Positions 1 to 7,494 of a stretch of 20,687 nt of DNA are shown piece after piece (position 1 is the first letter of the stretch; each line of letters begins with the position of its first letter). The notes below the pieces were generated by a model that searched no databases, had not been told where the DNA came from, and worked only from the letters and a program-made list of their open reading frames with translations. This DNA is from Actinomycetales bacterium. GTDB lineage: Bacteria; Actinomycetota; Actinomycetes; Actinomycetales; Cellulomonadaceae. The DNA lies in the NCBI GenBank assembly GCA_012514545.1, contig JAAZAC010000048.1, positions 1 through 20,687 on the forward strand, given 5' to 3'. The translations under genes and the position numbers were made by a program.

Positions 1-278
1 GTCGCGCCGCAGCGCGGGCACTTCGTCAGGCCGTCCGTCGCGCCGACGTCGGTGCGCACGACGCGCGGGCCGTCGCCCTGGTCGTCGGGCGGCGGGGGCG
101 GGGGCGGCTCCGTCCCCGGGGGCGCCGTCGTCCCCGCGGCGTCCGTCGCCATCGGGGGCGCGGGAGGCGGCGGAGGCGGCGGCGGAGGAGGCAGCGGGAC
201 GGCCCCCGCCGCCGCCGGCTGGGGCGGCGGTGGGGGCGGCATCGAGCCCGGGCCGGGAGGCGGGGGAACGGTGCTCAC
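1..278 (-). CDS. Proline-rich zinc-ribbon protein, N-terminal part (runs off window start)
   Basis: Reading leftward from a GTG at 278, about 92 residues are visible before the window edge. The first 75 residues are almost all Pro, Ala and Gly, with a run of nine prolines near residue 31. A short polar stretch follows, then KCPRCGAT, the first CxxC knuckle of a zinc ribbon, as the sequence ends. It starts four bases after the stop of the SPFH gene, so the two are very probably one transcript. In Bacillus the SPFH protein YdjI is encoded beside zinc-ribbon proteins (YdjG, YdjH) that recruit PspA to membranes; equivalence here is inference from order and the ribbon. No clear Shine-Dalgarno precedes the GTG, so translation may be coupled, or a later ATG (codon 13) may be used. 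The proline run would be expected to need EF-P. Confidence 0.6.
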   Translation of the reverse strand, partial: MSTVPPPPGPGSMPPPPPPQPAAAGAVPLPPPPPPPPPPAPPMATDAAGTTAPPGTEPPPPPPPDDQGDGPRVVRTDVGATDGLTKCPRCGA

Positions 279-282
279 GACG

Positions 283-1542
283 TCAGAGCCCGAGGAGCTT
301 GCTCTTCGCGGCGTCGTAGTCGGCCTGCGTGATGAGCCCCTGGTCGAGCATCGTCTTCAGCTGGGTCAGCTTGGCGACCGGGTCGTCCGCGGCCGGCGCC
401 GCCGGGGCGGCCGGCGCGGCCCCGCCCTCACCCGCGGGCGCGGGCGGCGGGGGCGGCGGCGTCTGCCCGGCGGCCGGGCCCCCCGCACCCCCGGCCGGGG
501 GCACCGGCTGCTGCAGGCCGCTCACGGCACCGCCCGCGGCGCCCATGCCCAGGCCGAGGAACGCGAGGTTCGCACCGCCGGCGCCGCCGGGGTTCTCGCC
601 CGCGGCCTGGATGCCGCGGGCCGCCGCCTGCTGCAGGAAGGCGTTGCCGCGGGCGCCGCCGAGGGCGTCGGCCTTCTTGACGTCGCTGAGCAGGGCGCGG
701 GTGTCCTCGTCGTACTCGATCGCCTGGAGGGCGACCTTGACGATCTGCAGGCCGCGGTCCGTCGTCCAGCGGTAGTTGGTCTCGACCGCCGCCGAGAGCG
801 ACTGCGCGAAGCCCACGGAGTCGGACTGGATCCGCGTGATCCGGTTCCCCTGGCTCGGGTCGTTCGTGTAGAGCGAGAAGGCCTGGGCGAGCGAGCCGAC
901 GACCTCGTTGAAGAGCTGGGTCGCGGCGTCGTTGTCGAAGTCGGTGAAGTCGAAGACCCGCGGCGACGCGCTGTAGTACGTCAGCGGCACGAACTGCTTG
1001 ACGAAGAGGATCGGGTCGACGATCCGCAGCGTGTACGTGCCGCGCGTGATCGCGCCGACCTGCGCGCCCAGGTACGCGTCGTCCCAGTAGATCTCGGACT
1101 GCGTGCCGAACCGGTTGTTCGGGATCTCCTTGAGGTTGACGTAGAACGCGAGCTGCTGGCTGCCCGGCTGCCCGCCGAACTTGAAGCGTTCCCAGGACGT
1201 CTGGATGGTCGAGGCGAGGATCCCGTCACCGGCGAACACCGAGCGCGAGTTCGGGTCGTCCGACGCCCAGATGTACCCGCCCGGCTCCGCGGCGATCGCG
1301 GTGAGCTGCCCGTCCTGGAACGTCAGCAGGCCGTATCCCTCCGGCACGATGATGCGGCTGCCGTTGGTGATGATGTGCTCCGAGCCGCGCACGTTCGAGC
1401 CCCGGCCGGCGTTCTGCCCCTGCGGCACCGCCGGGAAGAGGGCCGCCGTCGGCGCGAGCCCGGCGGGCGGCGTGAGGAAGTCCTTCCACTGGTCGGCGAA
1501 CGTCCCGCCGAGCGCTCCCACGAATGCCTGGATGAGTCCCAC
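283..1542 (-). CDS. SPFH-domain protein with C-terminal SHOCT domain (YdjI / virion-core-protein-like)
   Basis: A 419-residue protein. Residues about 45-290 match the SPFH (band 7) fold of the YdjI/virion core protein group: an early IIVPEGYGLLTFQDG segment, LAFYVNLKEIPNNRFGT, and a helical region ending in VALQAIEYDEDTRALLSDV. A Gly/Ala/Pro linker (about 310-385) leads to a SHOCT module (386-419), seen as a hydrophobic helix, DQGLITQADYDAAK and a terminal KLLGL. SHOCT modules are short C-terminal domains often found on proteins that oligomerise. The GTG start at 1542 is fixed by GGAGG seven bases upstream. The family sits on membranes and, in Bacillus, works with PspA and zinc-ribbon partners; the next gene here encodes such a ribbon. 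A palindrome at 1664-1681 may control it. No membrane span or signal peptide is evident. Family assignment is strong, role inferred. Confidence 0.88.
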   Translation of the reverse strand: MGLIQAFVGALGGTFADQWKDFLTPPAGLAPTAALFPAVPQGQNAGRGSNVRGSEHIITNGSRIIVPEGYGLLTFQDGQLTAIAAEPGGYIWASDDPNSRSVFAGDGILASTIQTSWERFKFGGQPGSQQLAFYVNLKEIPNNRFGTQSEIYWDDAYLGAQVGAITRGTYTLRIVDPILFVKQFVPLTYYSASPRVFDFTDFDNDAATQLFNEVVGSLAQAFSLYTNDPSQGNRITRIQSDSVGFAQSLSAAVETNYRWTTDRGLQIVKVALQAIEYDEDTRALLSDVKKADALGGARGNAFLQQAAARGIQAAGENPGGAGGANLAFLGLGMGAAGGAVSGLQQPVPPAGGAGGPAAGQTPPPPPPAPAGEGGAAPAAPAAPAADDPVAKLTQLKTMLDQGLITQADYDAAKSKLLGL

Positions 1543-1663
1543 TGTCGCCTCCGTGACTTAGTGGTGGCGTCCGGGGCGGGCGGTCGTCGCGCGGGGCCGT
1601 GGATGCGGCGTCGCGGACGGCCGGTCGCACGGGCCCGGCGCTCCGGTCCGGGTCGCCCGAACG

Positions 1664-1681
1664 TGGTCAGGTCGCTGACCA
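1664..1681. promoter_or_regulatory. Perfect inverted repeat, candidate operator for the SPFH gene
   Basis: TGGTCAG, four bases, CTGACCA: seven-base arms with no mismatch. It lies about 120 bp upstream of the SPFH start and ten bases downstream of a TAGCAT (-10-like) on the minus strand at 1696-1691, so it would cover the predicted transcription start. The size and spacing suit a dimeric repressor, but a short hairpin in the 5' leader would look the same. Confidence 0.4.
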
Positions 1682-1690
1682 GGTTCGCCG

Positions 1691-1696
1691 ATGCTA
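1691..1696 (-). promoter_or_regulatory. Possible -10 element of the SPFH gene
   Basis: TAGCAT on the minus strand fits the actinobacterial TANNNT -10 pattern in an otherwise GC-rich spacer. No convincing -35 lies 17 bases upstream. It would give a leader of roughly 140 bases. The rest of the 1543-1932 spacer holds only GC-rich low-complexity sequence. Confidence 0.3.
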
Positions 1697-1932
1697 GCCG
1701 ACCGGGCACGGACGGATCAGCACCTTCCCGGCGCTTCACCCGCCCGCCGGCGGCCCCTCGCCCGACGCCGGGCCGTCGCCCGGCGGGGCCCGTCGCCCGA
1801 TGCCGGGCCGATGCCCGACGCCGAGCCGTCGCCTCCCCTCGCCCCGCCTCCCCCGACACGCGCCCGCCCGAATCGGCCCCGACGGCGCCCGGGGCGTGCC
1901 ACCATCCCGGGGGACCGGATCGTGAGGGTGAG

Positions 1933-2643
1933 GTGACCGTGCAGGGCGAGGGACGCCGTCGGGCAGGCCGCGCGCGCACCGGGCTCCGCCGTGCCGCCGT
2001 GCTCGCCGTCGCGGCGGCGGTCGCGCTCGGCGGGTGCACGTCGGAGCCGACGGACGAGGAGGGCCCCGCCGGGCCGGGGTTCGACGAGGGCGCGGAGTCC
2101 GTCGAGCTCGAGCTGTTCTCGGGCGAGTCCGTCGAGCTCAACGGCGCGAAGGTCGCCGTGGGCGGCGTGGGCGGCACGCGGGCGACGGTCGCCGTCACGG
2201 CCGAGAGCACGGGCGAGCTGTGGGTGCTGATGAACGTCGGGGACACGGTGGACGTGCCGGACTGGGGCGCGCTCGGCGTCGTCGACGTCGTCGAGCGCGG
2301 CGCGGCGCCGTCCGGCCAGGCCGACGACCCGATGCGCCTGCCGTCGGTCGGCACCGTCAGGCTCCGCGCGCAGCTGCCCGGCCCGTACGAGTTCGCCGTG
2401 ACCGTGGACGCGGAGACCGCCGTCGTCGACTCGATGCTCGTGGAGCTGCAGGACGGCGGCGACGCCGCGCTCGTCTCCCCGCCGGGCGCCGGGCCGGTGC
2501 TCGTGGGCGCCCGGCCCACCCAGATCCCCGGCTGGGGCACCGCCGAGCTGGTGCGGGACGCGGACGGGGCCGGGGCCGACGTCGCGGTCCGGTTCACCAC
2601 CGACCACATGCCCGAGGTGATCCGCCCCGACCGGCCGCGCTGA
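1933..2643 (+). CDS. Secreted lipoprotein of unknown function
   Basis: About 236 residues. A basic N-terminus rich in Arg is followed by a hydrophobic stretch (AAVLAVAAAVALGGC) ending in a lipobox, with Cys at about residue 34, so the protein should be exported and lipid-anchored outside the membrane. An acidic linker follows, then a mostly beta-type body without motifs I recognise. The GTG at 1933 has GAGGG four bases upstream; a GTG two codons later (1939) has GAGG five bases upstream and is equally possible. The reading frame is open far upstream but that stretch is GC-rich noise overlapping the SPFH gene. It converges on another lipoprotein gene with only about 50 bases between. Function unknown. 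Confidence 0.75.
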   Translation: MTVQGEGRRRAGRARTGLRRAAVLAVAAAVALGGCTSEPTDEEGPAGPGFDEGAESVELELFSGESVELNGAKVAVGGVGGTRATVAVTAESTGELWVLMNVGDTVDVPDWGALGVVDVVERGAAPSGQADDPMRLPSVGTVRLRAQLPGPYEFAVTVDAETAVVDSMLVELQDGGDAALVSPPGAGPVLVGARPTQIPGWGTAELVRDADGAGADVAVRFTTDHMPEVIRPDRPR

Positions 2644-2692
2644 GCCGGCCGGCGCGACCGCGCCCGCGCTGAACCTGCCCGCGAAGCCCGCC

Positions 2693-3607
2693 TCAGCCCA
2701 GGTCGGCGCAGCCCGACTGGTGCGGCAGCAGCGGCCGCGCGAACACCTCGTACTCGACGCCGCCCTGCTCGAACCGCGTCAGCTCGTTCGCGCCCCGGAG
2801 CACCCCGAGCAGCGTCGCCGCGTCCTCGCCGGTCACCGCGGCGCACTCCGCCGCGTCGGCGAGCGACGTCCCGAGCGGCCACGGCAGGACCTCGGGCGCG
2901 AGCTCCCCGCCGCCCTCCCAGGGCTGGGTCGGCAGCGCGAGGTACGCGACGCCGTCGGGCACGAAGGGGGTCGGCTCGCCCGCGCCGTCGACGATCGCCG
3001 TCGCCCGCGCGAGGAACCCCGCCAGCACCCGGCGGGCCTCGCGCTCGCGGGGGGTGAGCCCGTCGATCCCGACGTCGTCCCCCGACCCCGCGTCCGCCGA
3101 GCCCTCGTCGACGTCCATCCCGTAGGCGCCCAGGTCGAGCGCGTAGACGGCGTGCACGTACGTCTCGCCGCCGACGCCGAGCGTGACGGTCGTCGTCGGG
3201 ACGTCCGCGATGGCTGGAGTGCCGTACTCGGGCGCGGGTCCCAGCAGCCCGGCGTCGGCCGCGGCGGCGACGATCGCGTCGACGTCGCCGGCGGACAGCC
3301 GCGTCTCGAGGAGGTTCGGCAGCGCCGCGCCCGGGTACTGCAGCGTGACCGGGCCCTGCACGATCGCGCGGCCGTCGCCGTAGACCGTCAGGCTCGGCAC
3401 GAACCGGAAGTGGTAGCCGATCGGCACGAACCCGCCGCTCGTGAAGACCTCCAGCACGACGGCGCCGGGGTCGCCCGTGCGCGGGGCGTCGCCGTCCGGG
3501 GCGCCGGTCCCGCCCGGCCCGTCGCCGTTCGTCACGTCGCCTCCCGTCTGGCACGCCGCGAGCGCGAGGAGCGCCACGCCGACGACGGCGGACCGCAGTG
3601 CGCGCAT
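2693..3607 (-). CDS. Secreted lipoprotein of unknown function
   Basis: 304 residues. The start is well fixed: AGGAGGTGAGGGGGC directly precedes ATG at 3607. Residues 1-19 form a lipoprotein signal (MRALRSAVVGVALLALAAC) with the lipobox LAAC, followed by a Gly/Asp-rich disordered linker to about residue 50. The mature part carries FRFVPSLTVYGDGRAI and a long conserved-looking alpha/beta region; a Cys in the middle and one close to the C-terminus may form a disulphide outside the cell. I do not recognise the family beyond actinobacterial lipoprotein. Its upstream region is the repeat-bearing spacer shared with the drug exporter that diverges at 3927. Confidence 0.8.
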   Translation of the reverse strand: MRALRSAVVGVALLALAACQTGGDVTNGDGPGGTGAPDGDAPRTGDPGAVVLEVFTSGGFVPIGYHFRFVPSLTVYGDGRAIVQGPVTLQYPGAALPNLLETRLSAGDVDAIVAAAADAGLLGPAPEYGTPAIADVPTTTVTLGVGGETYVHAVYALDLGAYGMDVDEGSADAGSGDDVGIDGLTPREREARRVLAGFLARATAIVDGAGEPTPFVPDGVAYLALPTQPWEGGGELAPEVLPWPLGTSLADAAECAAVTGEDAATLLGVLRGANELTRFEQGGVEYEVFARPLLPHQSGCADLG

Positions 3608-3640
3608 GCCCCCTCACCTCCTGCCCTGCTCATGTCGGCG

Positions 3641-3700
3641 GGGGCCCGGGGCTTGCGCGGGGGGCCCGGGGCTTGCGCGGGGGGCCCGGGGCTTGCGCGG
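3641..3700. repeat. Three perfect tandem copies of a 20-bp unit
   Basis: GGGGCCCGGGGCTTGCGCGG occurs at 3641-3660, 3661-3680 and 3681-3700 with no mismatch. The array starts 33 bases upstream of the lipoprotein start on the minus strand, inside the 319-bp spacer between divergent genes. Each unit contains the palindrome GGGCCC. It is not coding in any believable frame. Confidence 0.95.
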
Positions 3701-3715
3701 GGCGCGATCGGGGCC

Positions 3716-3765
3716 CGCCCGACGGCGGCCCACCCGGCCCCGCCCGACGGCGGCCCGCCCGGCCC
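3716..3765. repeat. Two tandem copies of a 25-bp unit
   Basis: The segments 3716-3740 and 3741-3765 both begin CGCCCGACGGCGGCCC and differ only at the 17th base (A or G). They follow the 20-bp array after 15 bases. Beyond them, 3766-3926 holds no gene or site I can support. Confidence 0.9.
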
Positions 3766-3926
3766 CGGCGACGACCCGGCCGCCGCCACCGTGAGACTTC
3801 GCTCGCCAGCACGCGGGCAAGCCGTCACGATCCGGGGATGGGAGCGGGCGTCGGGCGCGGGCAGGGGCGCGCCCGGGCGCGGGCGGGGCGCGGAATGGCG
3901 CGGCGGGCGCGGCGGTTGGCACCCCC

Positions 3927-5432
3927 GTGCAGGAGCCCACCCCGACCACCGCGACGCCCGCGCCGACCGCCGCGCCGGCCCCCACCGCCGCGCCGGCCCC
4001 CGCCGCCACGCCCGCACCCACGCACCCCCCGCGCGTCGGGCTGCGCCACGACCGCGAGCGCGGGCCCGTCCTCGCCGCGCTCATGGTGACCACGGGCCTC
4101 ATCGCGATCGAGGCGACGATCCTCGCCACGGCGATCCCCACGATCGTGGCGGACCTCGGCGGCTTCTCGAGCTTCCCGTGGCTGTTCTCGGTGTACCTGC
4201 TCACCGCCGCGGTCACGGTCCCCATCTACTCGAAGATCGCGGACACGGTCGGCCGCAAGCCGGTGATCCTCGTCGGGATCGGGCTGTTCCTCCTGGGCAG
4301 CCTGCTCGCGGGCTTCGCCACGTCGATGACGGCGCTCATCGTGTTCCGGGCGATCCAGGGCCTCGGCGCGGGCGCCGTCCAGCCGATGGCGATCACCATC
4401 GCGGGCGACATCTACACGGTCGCCGAGCGCGCCAAGGTGCAGGGCTACATCGCCGCGGTGTGGGCGAGCGCGGCCGTGATCGGCCCGACGCTGGGCGGCG
4501 TGTTCGTCGAGTACGCCGACTGGTCGTGGATCTTCTGGGTCAACCTCCCGCTCGGCGGCGCCGCGACGTACCTGCTGGTCACGCGCTTCCACGAGCGCGT
4601 CGAGCGGCGCACCCACCGGATCGACTGGCTGGGCGGCGCGCTGCTCACCCTCGGCTCGGCGTCGCTCATCCTCGCCCTGCTCGAGGGCGGCCACGCGTGG
4701 GCGTGGGACTCGCCGCAGTCGATCGCCGCCTTCGCCGCGGGCGTGCTGCTCGTGGGCGGCTTCGTGGCGGTCGAGACCCGCGCGCCCGAGCCCGTCCTCC
4801 CGCTGTGGGTCCTCTCGCGGCGGCTGCTCGCGACGACGGCGCTCATCGCCGTCGGCGTCGGCATCCTCCTCATGGGCGTGACGACGTACGTGCCGACGTT
4901 CCTCGAGTCCCTCGTCGGGGTGTCACCGCTGGTGTCCGGGCTCTCGCTCGCCGCGATGACCCTCGGCTGGCCGATCTCCGCCTCCCAGGCCGGCCGCGTC
5001 TACCTGAGGATCGGCTTCCGCGCGACGGTCGTGCTGGGCGCCGTCGTCACCGTGGGCGCGGGGGCGCTCCTCGCCGTCACGTCGACGACGCCGTCCGTCG
5101 TCCTCGTCGCGACCTCCTGCTTCGTCATGGGGCTGGGCCTGGGCTTCGTCGCCGCGCCGAGCCTCATCGCCGCGCAGTCGAGCGTGGGCTGGGGCGACCG
5201 GGGCGTCGTCACGGGGGCGAACATGTTCGCCCGGTCGATGGGGTCCGCCGTCGGGATCGCGGCCCTGGGCGCGCTCGTCAACGCGCAGATGCGCGGCGCG
5301 GACCCGTTCGCCGAGCCCGAGCGGTTCAACGCGGCGGCGACGACGGCGTTCACGGCGGTCGCCGTCGTCGGCGTGCTGACGCTCGTGGCCGCGCTCGCGA
5401 TGCCGCGGGGCGACCGGCCGCAGCAGGGGTAG
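3927..5432 (+). CDS. DHA2-family (EmrB/QacA-type) MFS drug exporter, 14 helices
   Basis: 501 residues with fourteen predictable membrane helices, the count typical of the DHA2 proton-driven multidrug exporters. The loop after helix 2 has the MFS signature SKIADTVGRKPV, and helix 5 carries GPTLGG (motif C, typical of antiporters). WSWIFWVNLPLGG follows it, a strongly conserved DHA2 segment. The first 40 residues are a Pro/Ala/Thr repeat encoded by imperfect 18-bp repeats and are not part of the transporter fold. The GTG at 3927 has no ribosome-binding site, so the true start may differ; an ATG at 4084 lies too far into helix 1 to be attractive. Substrate cannot be told from sequence. It stands alone, with a repeat-bearing spacer upstream and no adjacent regulator gene. 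Confidence 0.88.
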   Translation: MQEPTPTTATPAPTAAPAPTAAPAPAATPAPTHPPRVGLRHDRERGPVLAALMVTTGLIAIEATILATAIPTIVADLGGFSSFPWLFSVYLLTAAVTVPIYSKIADTVGRKPVILVGIGLFLLGSLLAGFATSMTALIVFRAIQGLGAGAVQPMAITIAGDIYTVAERAKVQGYIAAVWASAAVIGPTLGGVFVEYADWSWIFWVNLPLGGAATYLLVTRFHERVERRTHRIDWLGGALLTLGSASLILALLEGGHAWAWDSPQSIAAFAAGVLLVGGFVAVETRAPEPVLPLWVLSRRLLATTALIAVGVGILLMGVTTYVPTFLESLVGVSPLVSGLSLAAMTLGWPISASQAGRVYLRIGFRATVVLGAVVTVGAGALLAVTSTTPSVVLVATSCFVMGLGLGFVAAPSLIAAQSSVGWGDRGVVTGANMFARSMGSAVGIAALGALVNAQMRGADPFAEPERFNAAATTAFTAVAVVGVLTLVAALAMPRGDRPQQG

Positions 5433-5452
5433 CGGCCGGCGCCCCGGGCCGC
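5432..5452. terminator. Weak hairpin between convergent genes
   Basis: GCGGCC and GGCCGC with a nine-base loop, immediately after the exporter stop codon. There is no T-run, so termination is only suggested by position. Confidence 0.3.
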
Positions 5453-5466
5453 CTCAGTCGTCGAGC

Positions 5467-5784
5467 TCAGTCGTCGTTCTCGGTGGCCTCGTACGCCGGC
5501 TCGATGCCGATCGAGCGCAGCCACGCCCGCTCGCCCGGCGCGATGAGGTCGCTCTTGTGCGCGAGGAGCACGTCGAGCACGTCCACGCCCTCGGTCGGTG
5601 CACCGAGCGCGGCCATCACCCTCGGCACGTCGCACGGCGCCACGACCAGCCGGTAGGAGTACTTCTCCGCACCCCAGGGGCTCTGCCGGTCGACCTCCCC
5701 CCTGATCACCAGGGCACCGTCGTCACCACGCAGGCTGGCTCCGATGTGCAGGCCGTCGCGGTTCTCCAGAGTCACCTCACGCAC
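5467..5784 (-). CDS. Small conserved-looking protein of unknown function
   Basis: 105 residues from a GTG at 5784, chosen because GGAGG sits six bases upstream. The protein begins MREVTLENRDGLHIG, has a strand-rich first half (ALVIRGEVDRQSPWG, YSYRLVVAP) and a helical second half (VLDVLLAHKSDLIAPGERAWL), and ends in an acidic tail. It has no signal peptide, membrane helix or metal motif. The strand-then-helix layout suggests a small soluble alpha/beta domain, but I do not recognise it. It converges on the exporter and diverges from the flavin oxidase gene. Confidence 0.7.
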   Translation of the reverse strand: MREVTLENRDGLHIGASLRGDDGALVIRGEVDRQSPWGAEKYSYRLVVAPCDVPRVMAALGAPTEGVDVLDVLLAHKSDLIAPGERAWLRSIGIEPAYEATENDD

Positions 5785-5933
5785 CGCCCACCTCCAGGGG
5801 CCACGGTCCGCGCGCCCTTGCGGGACCTCCCCTTCCATCATGGGACACCCCGCCGTCGCGCGGGAGGGGAAAGCCGGGCGAGATTGGCCGCCGCGGGGCG
5901 CGCGCTCTGCCGTGGGCGGAAAACCCGATGAAT

Positions 5934-5960
5934 TTGCCCGGTCTCGCGCGTCAGTATCGG
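5934..5960 (+). promoter_or_regulatory. Possible promoter of the flavin oxidase gene
   Basis: TTGCCC at 5934 and TATCGG at 5955 are separated by 15 bases, shorter than the usual 17. This AT-richer patch is the best candidate in the 280-bp divergent spacer, and the palindrome at 5981-6000 would lie just downstream of the start site. Confidence 0.3.
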
Positions 5961-5980
5961 TGACGTCGAGACACATGCGA

Positions 5981-6000
5981 CGTGGACCCGTCGGTCCACG
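5981..6000. promoter_or_regulatory. Perfect 8+8 inverted repeat, candidate operator
   Basis: CGTGGACC and GGTCCACG, separated by four bases, with no mismatch. It sits 65 bases before the flavin oxidase ATG, in its expected 5' leader. Arm length and spacing resemble binding sites of dimeric TetR-, MarR- or GntR-type repressors; no such regulator gene is in the window. A leader hairpin is the alternative. Confidence 0.45.
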
Positions 6001-6064
6001 GGGCCGGACCCGGACGGCCTGAGCCCGCGGCGTCGACACCACGCCCCACGAGGAGCCAACCCGC

Positions 6065-7459
6065 ATGACCAGCACCGAGCACTCCACCACGACCACGACC
6101 GCCGACGACGTCGCGCGCGAGCTGCGTGCCGCCGTCACCGGACCCGTCGTCACGGCCGCCGACCCCGACTACGACGCCCTGCGCGCCGTCGTCATGGGCG
6201 GCGTCGACCCGCGGCCCGCGGTCATCTCCCGACCCCGATCCGCCGACGAGGTCGCCGCCACCCTCGCGGTCGCCCGCCGGCACGGCCTGCCCGTCGCCGT
6301 CCGCTCCGGCGGCCACAGCGGCGCGGCGCACGGGTCGGTCGACGGCGGGGTCGTCGTCGACGTCCGCGAGATGGCCGGCATCGAGATCGACGCCGAGGCG
6401 CGGACCGCCTGGGTGGGCGCCGGCGCCACCGCCGGCGAGGTGAGCGTCGCGACGTCGGCGCAGGGCCTCGTCGTCGGATTCGGCGACACGGGCTCGGTCG
6501 GCGTCGCCGGCATCACGCTCGGCGGCGGCGTCGGGTACCTGTCCAGGCTGCACGGCCTCACCGTCGACAACCTGCTCGCCGCCGAGGTCGTCCTCGCCGA
6601 CGGGCGCACCGTCGTCGCCGACGCCGAGCACCACGCCGACCTGTTCTGGGCCCTGCGCGGCGGCGGCGGCAACTTCGGCGTGGTCACGCGCCTGAAGTAC
6701 CGCCTGCACCCGCTCGAGCACGTCACCGGCGGCATGCTCTTCCTGCCCGCCGAGCCCGAGGTCCTCGCCGGCCTCATCACCGCCGCGCAGCAGGCGCCCG
6801 AGGAGCTGGGCCTCATCGCCAACGTCATGCCCTGCCCGCCGATGCCGTTCGTGCCGGCGGAGCTGCACGGCCGGACCCTCATCATGACGTTGGTCTGCTA
6901 CGCCGGCCCGCCCGACGACGCCGCGGCCGCCCTCGCGCCGATCCGCGCCCTGGCGACCCCGCTGGCCGACCTCGTCCGGCCGATCTCCTACCCCGAGATG
7001 TTCCCACCCGAGAACGCCGGCGGGGACTACCACCCGGTGACCGTGGTGCGGACGCTGTTCCTCGACCGCGTCGACGTCGACGTCGCCCGCGACGCGATCG
7101 AGCGCCTCGAGGCCATCGACGGGATGCGCGCCCTGCAGCTGCGGCCGCTCGGCGGCGCGATCGCCCGCGTGCCCGCGGACGCCACCGCGTACGCGCACCG
7201 GGACGCGGGCCTCATGGCGAACGTCGTCGCCTTCGTCACCCCCGAGGACCGCGCGCAGCGCACGGCGTGGGTCACGGACTACGCGGCCGCGCTCGACCAG
7301 GGCGTGGCGGGCGCGTACGTGAACTTCCTCGCGGACGAGGGCCCCGACCGCGTGCGCGCGGCCTACCCGGGCAGCACCTGGGACCGGCTGCGCGCGGTCA
7401 AGGCCACCTACGACCCGGACAACGTGTTCAGTCGCAACCAGAACGTGCCGCCGGCCTGA
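6065..7459 (+). CDS. FAD-binding oxidoreductase, berberine-bridge-enzyme (BBE) type
   Basis: 464 residues, normal length for the bacterial BBE-like/PCMH-type flavin oxidases. RSGGHSGAAHG places His84 where the family attaches FAD through the 8-alpha position. The glycine-rich FAD region continues GVAGITLGGGVGYLSRLHGLTVDN and FWALRGGGGNFGVVT. The second attachment Cys of bicovalent members is absent (GDTGSVGVAG instead), so single covalent linkage is expected. The BBE C-terminal element is intact: YVNFL, then TWDRLRAVKATYDPDNVF and a terminal NQN. Such enzymes oxidise alcohols, sugars or secondary metabolites with O2 and make H2O2; the substrate cannot be assigned. ATG at 6065 follows GAGGAG about ten bases upstream. 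It lacks a secretion signal, so it is cytoplasmic. A glutathione peroxidase gene converges on it. Confidence 0.92.
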   Translation: MTSTEHSTTTTTADDVARELRAAVTGPVVTAADPDYDALRAVVMGGVDPRPAVISRPRSADEVAATLAVARRHGLPVAVRSGGHSGAAHGSVDGGVVVDVREMAGIEIDAEARTAWVGAGATAGEVSVATSAQGLVVGFGDTGSVGVAGITLGGGVGYLSRLHGLTVDNLLAAEVVLADGRTVVADAEHHADLFWALRGGGGNFGVVTRLKYRLHPLEHVTGGMLFLPAEPEVLAGLITAAQQAPEELGLIANVMPCPPMPFVPAELHGRTLIMTLVCYAGPPDDAAAALAPIRALATPLADLVRPISYPEMFPPENAGGDYHPVTVVRTLFLDRVDVDVARDAIERLEAIDGMRALQLRPLGGAIARVPADATAYAHRDAGLMANVVAFVTPEDRAQRTAWVTDYAAALDQGVAGAYVNFLADEGPDRVRAAYPGSTWDRLRAVKATYDPDNVFSRNQNVPPA

Positions 7460-7476
7460 CCCGCAGCGTCCGGCGT

Positions 7477-7494
7477 GCCCGGCGTCGACCGGGC
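7477..7494. terminator. Hairpin between convergent genes
   Basis: GCCCGG and CCGGGC with a six-base loop fill the gap between the flavin oxidase stop and the peroxidase stop. It could serve both directions, but there is no T-run on either side. Confidence 0.4.

Noticed and set aside
52..1932. Long open plus-strand frame upstream of the lipoprotein gene
   Set aside because: It overlaps the well-supported SPFH gene on the other strand and reads as Arg/Gly/Ala-rich noise; open frames of this sort are normal in very GC-rich DNA.
3641..3765. CRISPR array
   Set aside because: The units are contiguous tandem repeats without spacers, and no cas gene is present.
3826..4089. ATG at 3838 with CACGAT six bases upstream, a possible leaderless ORF overlapping the exporter start
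   Set aside because: The encoded peptide is an Arg/Pro/Gly repeat typical of frame shadows and overlaps the exporter N-terminus out of frame; the box match alone is too weak.
2720..5656. 978-codon open frame on the plus strand
   Set aside because: It shadows the minus-strand lipoprotein and the exporter, with Arg/Pro/Ala-rich content and no domain.
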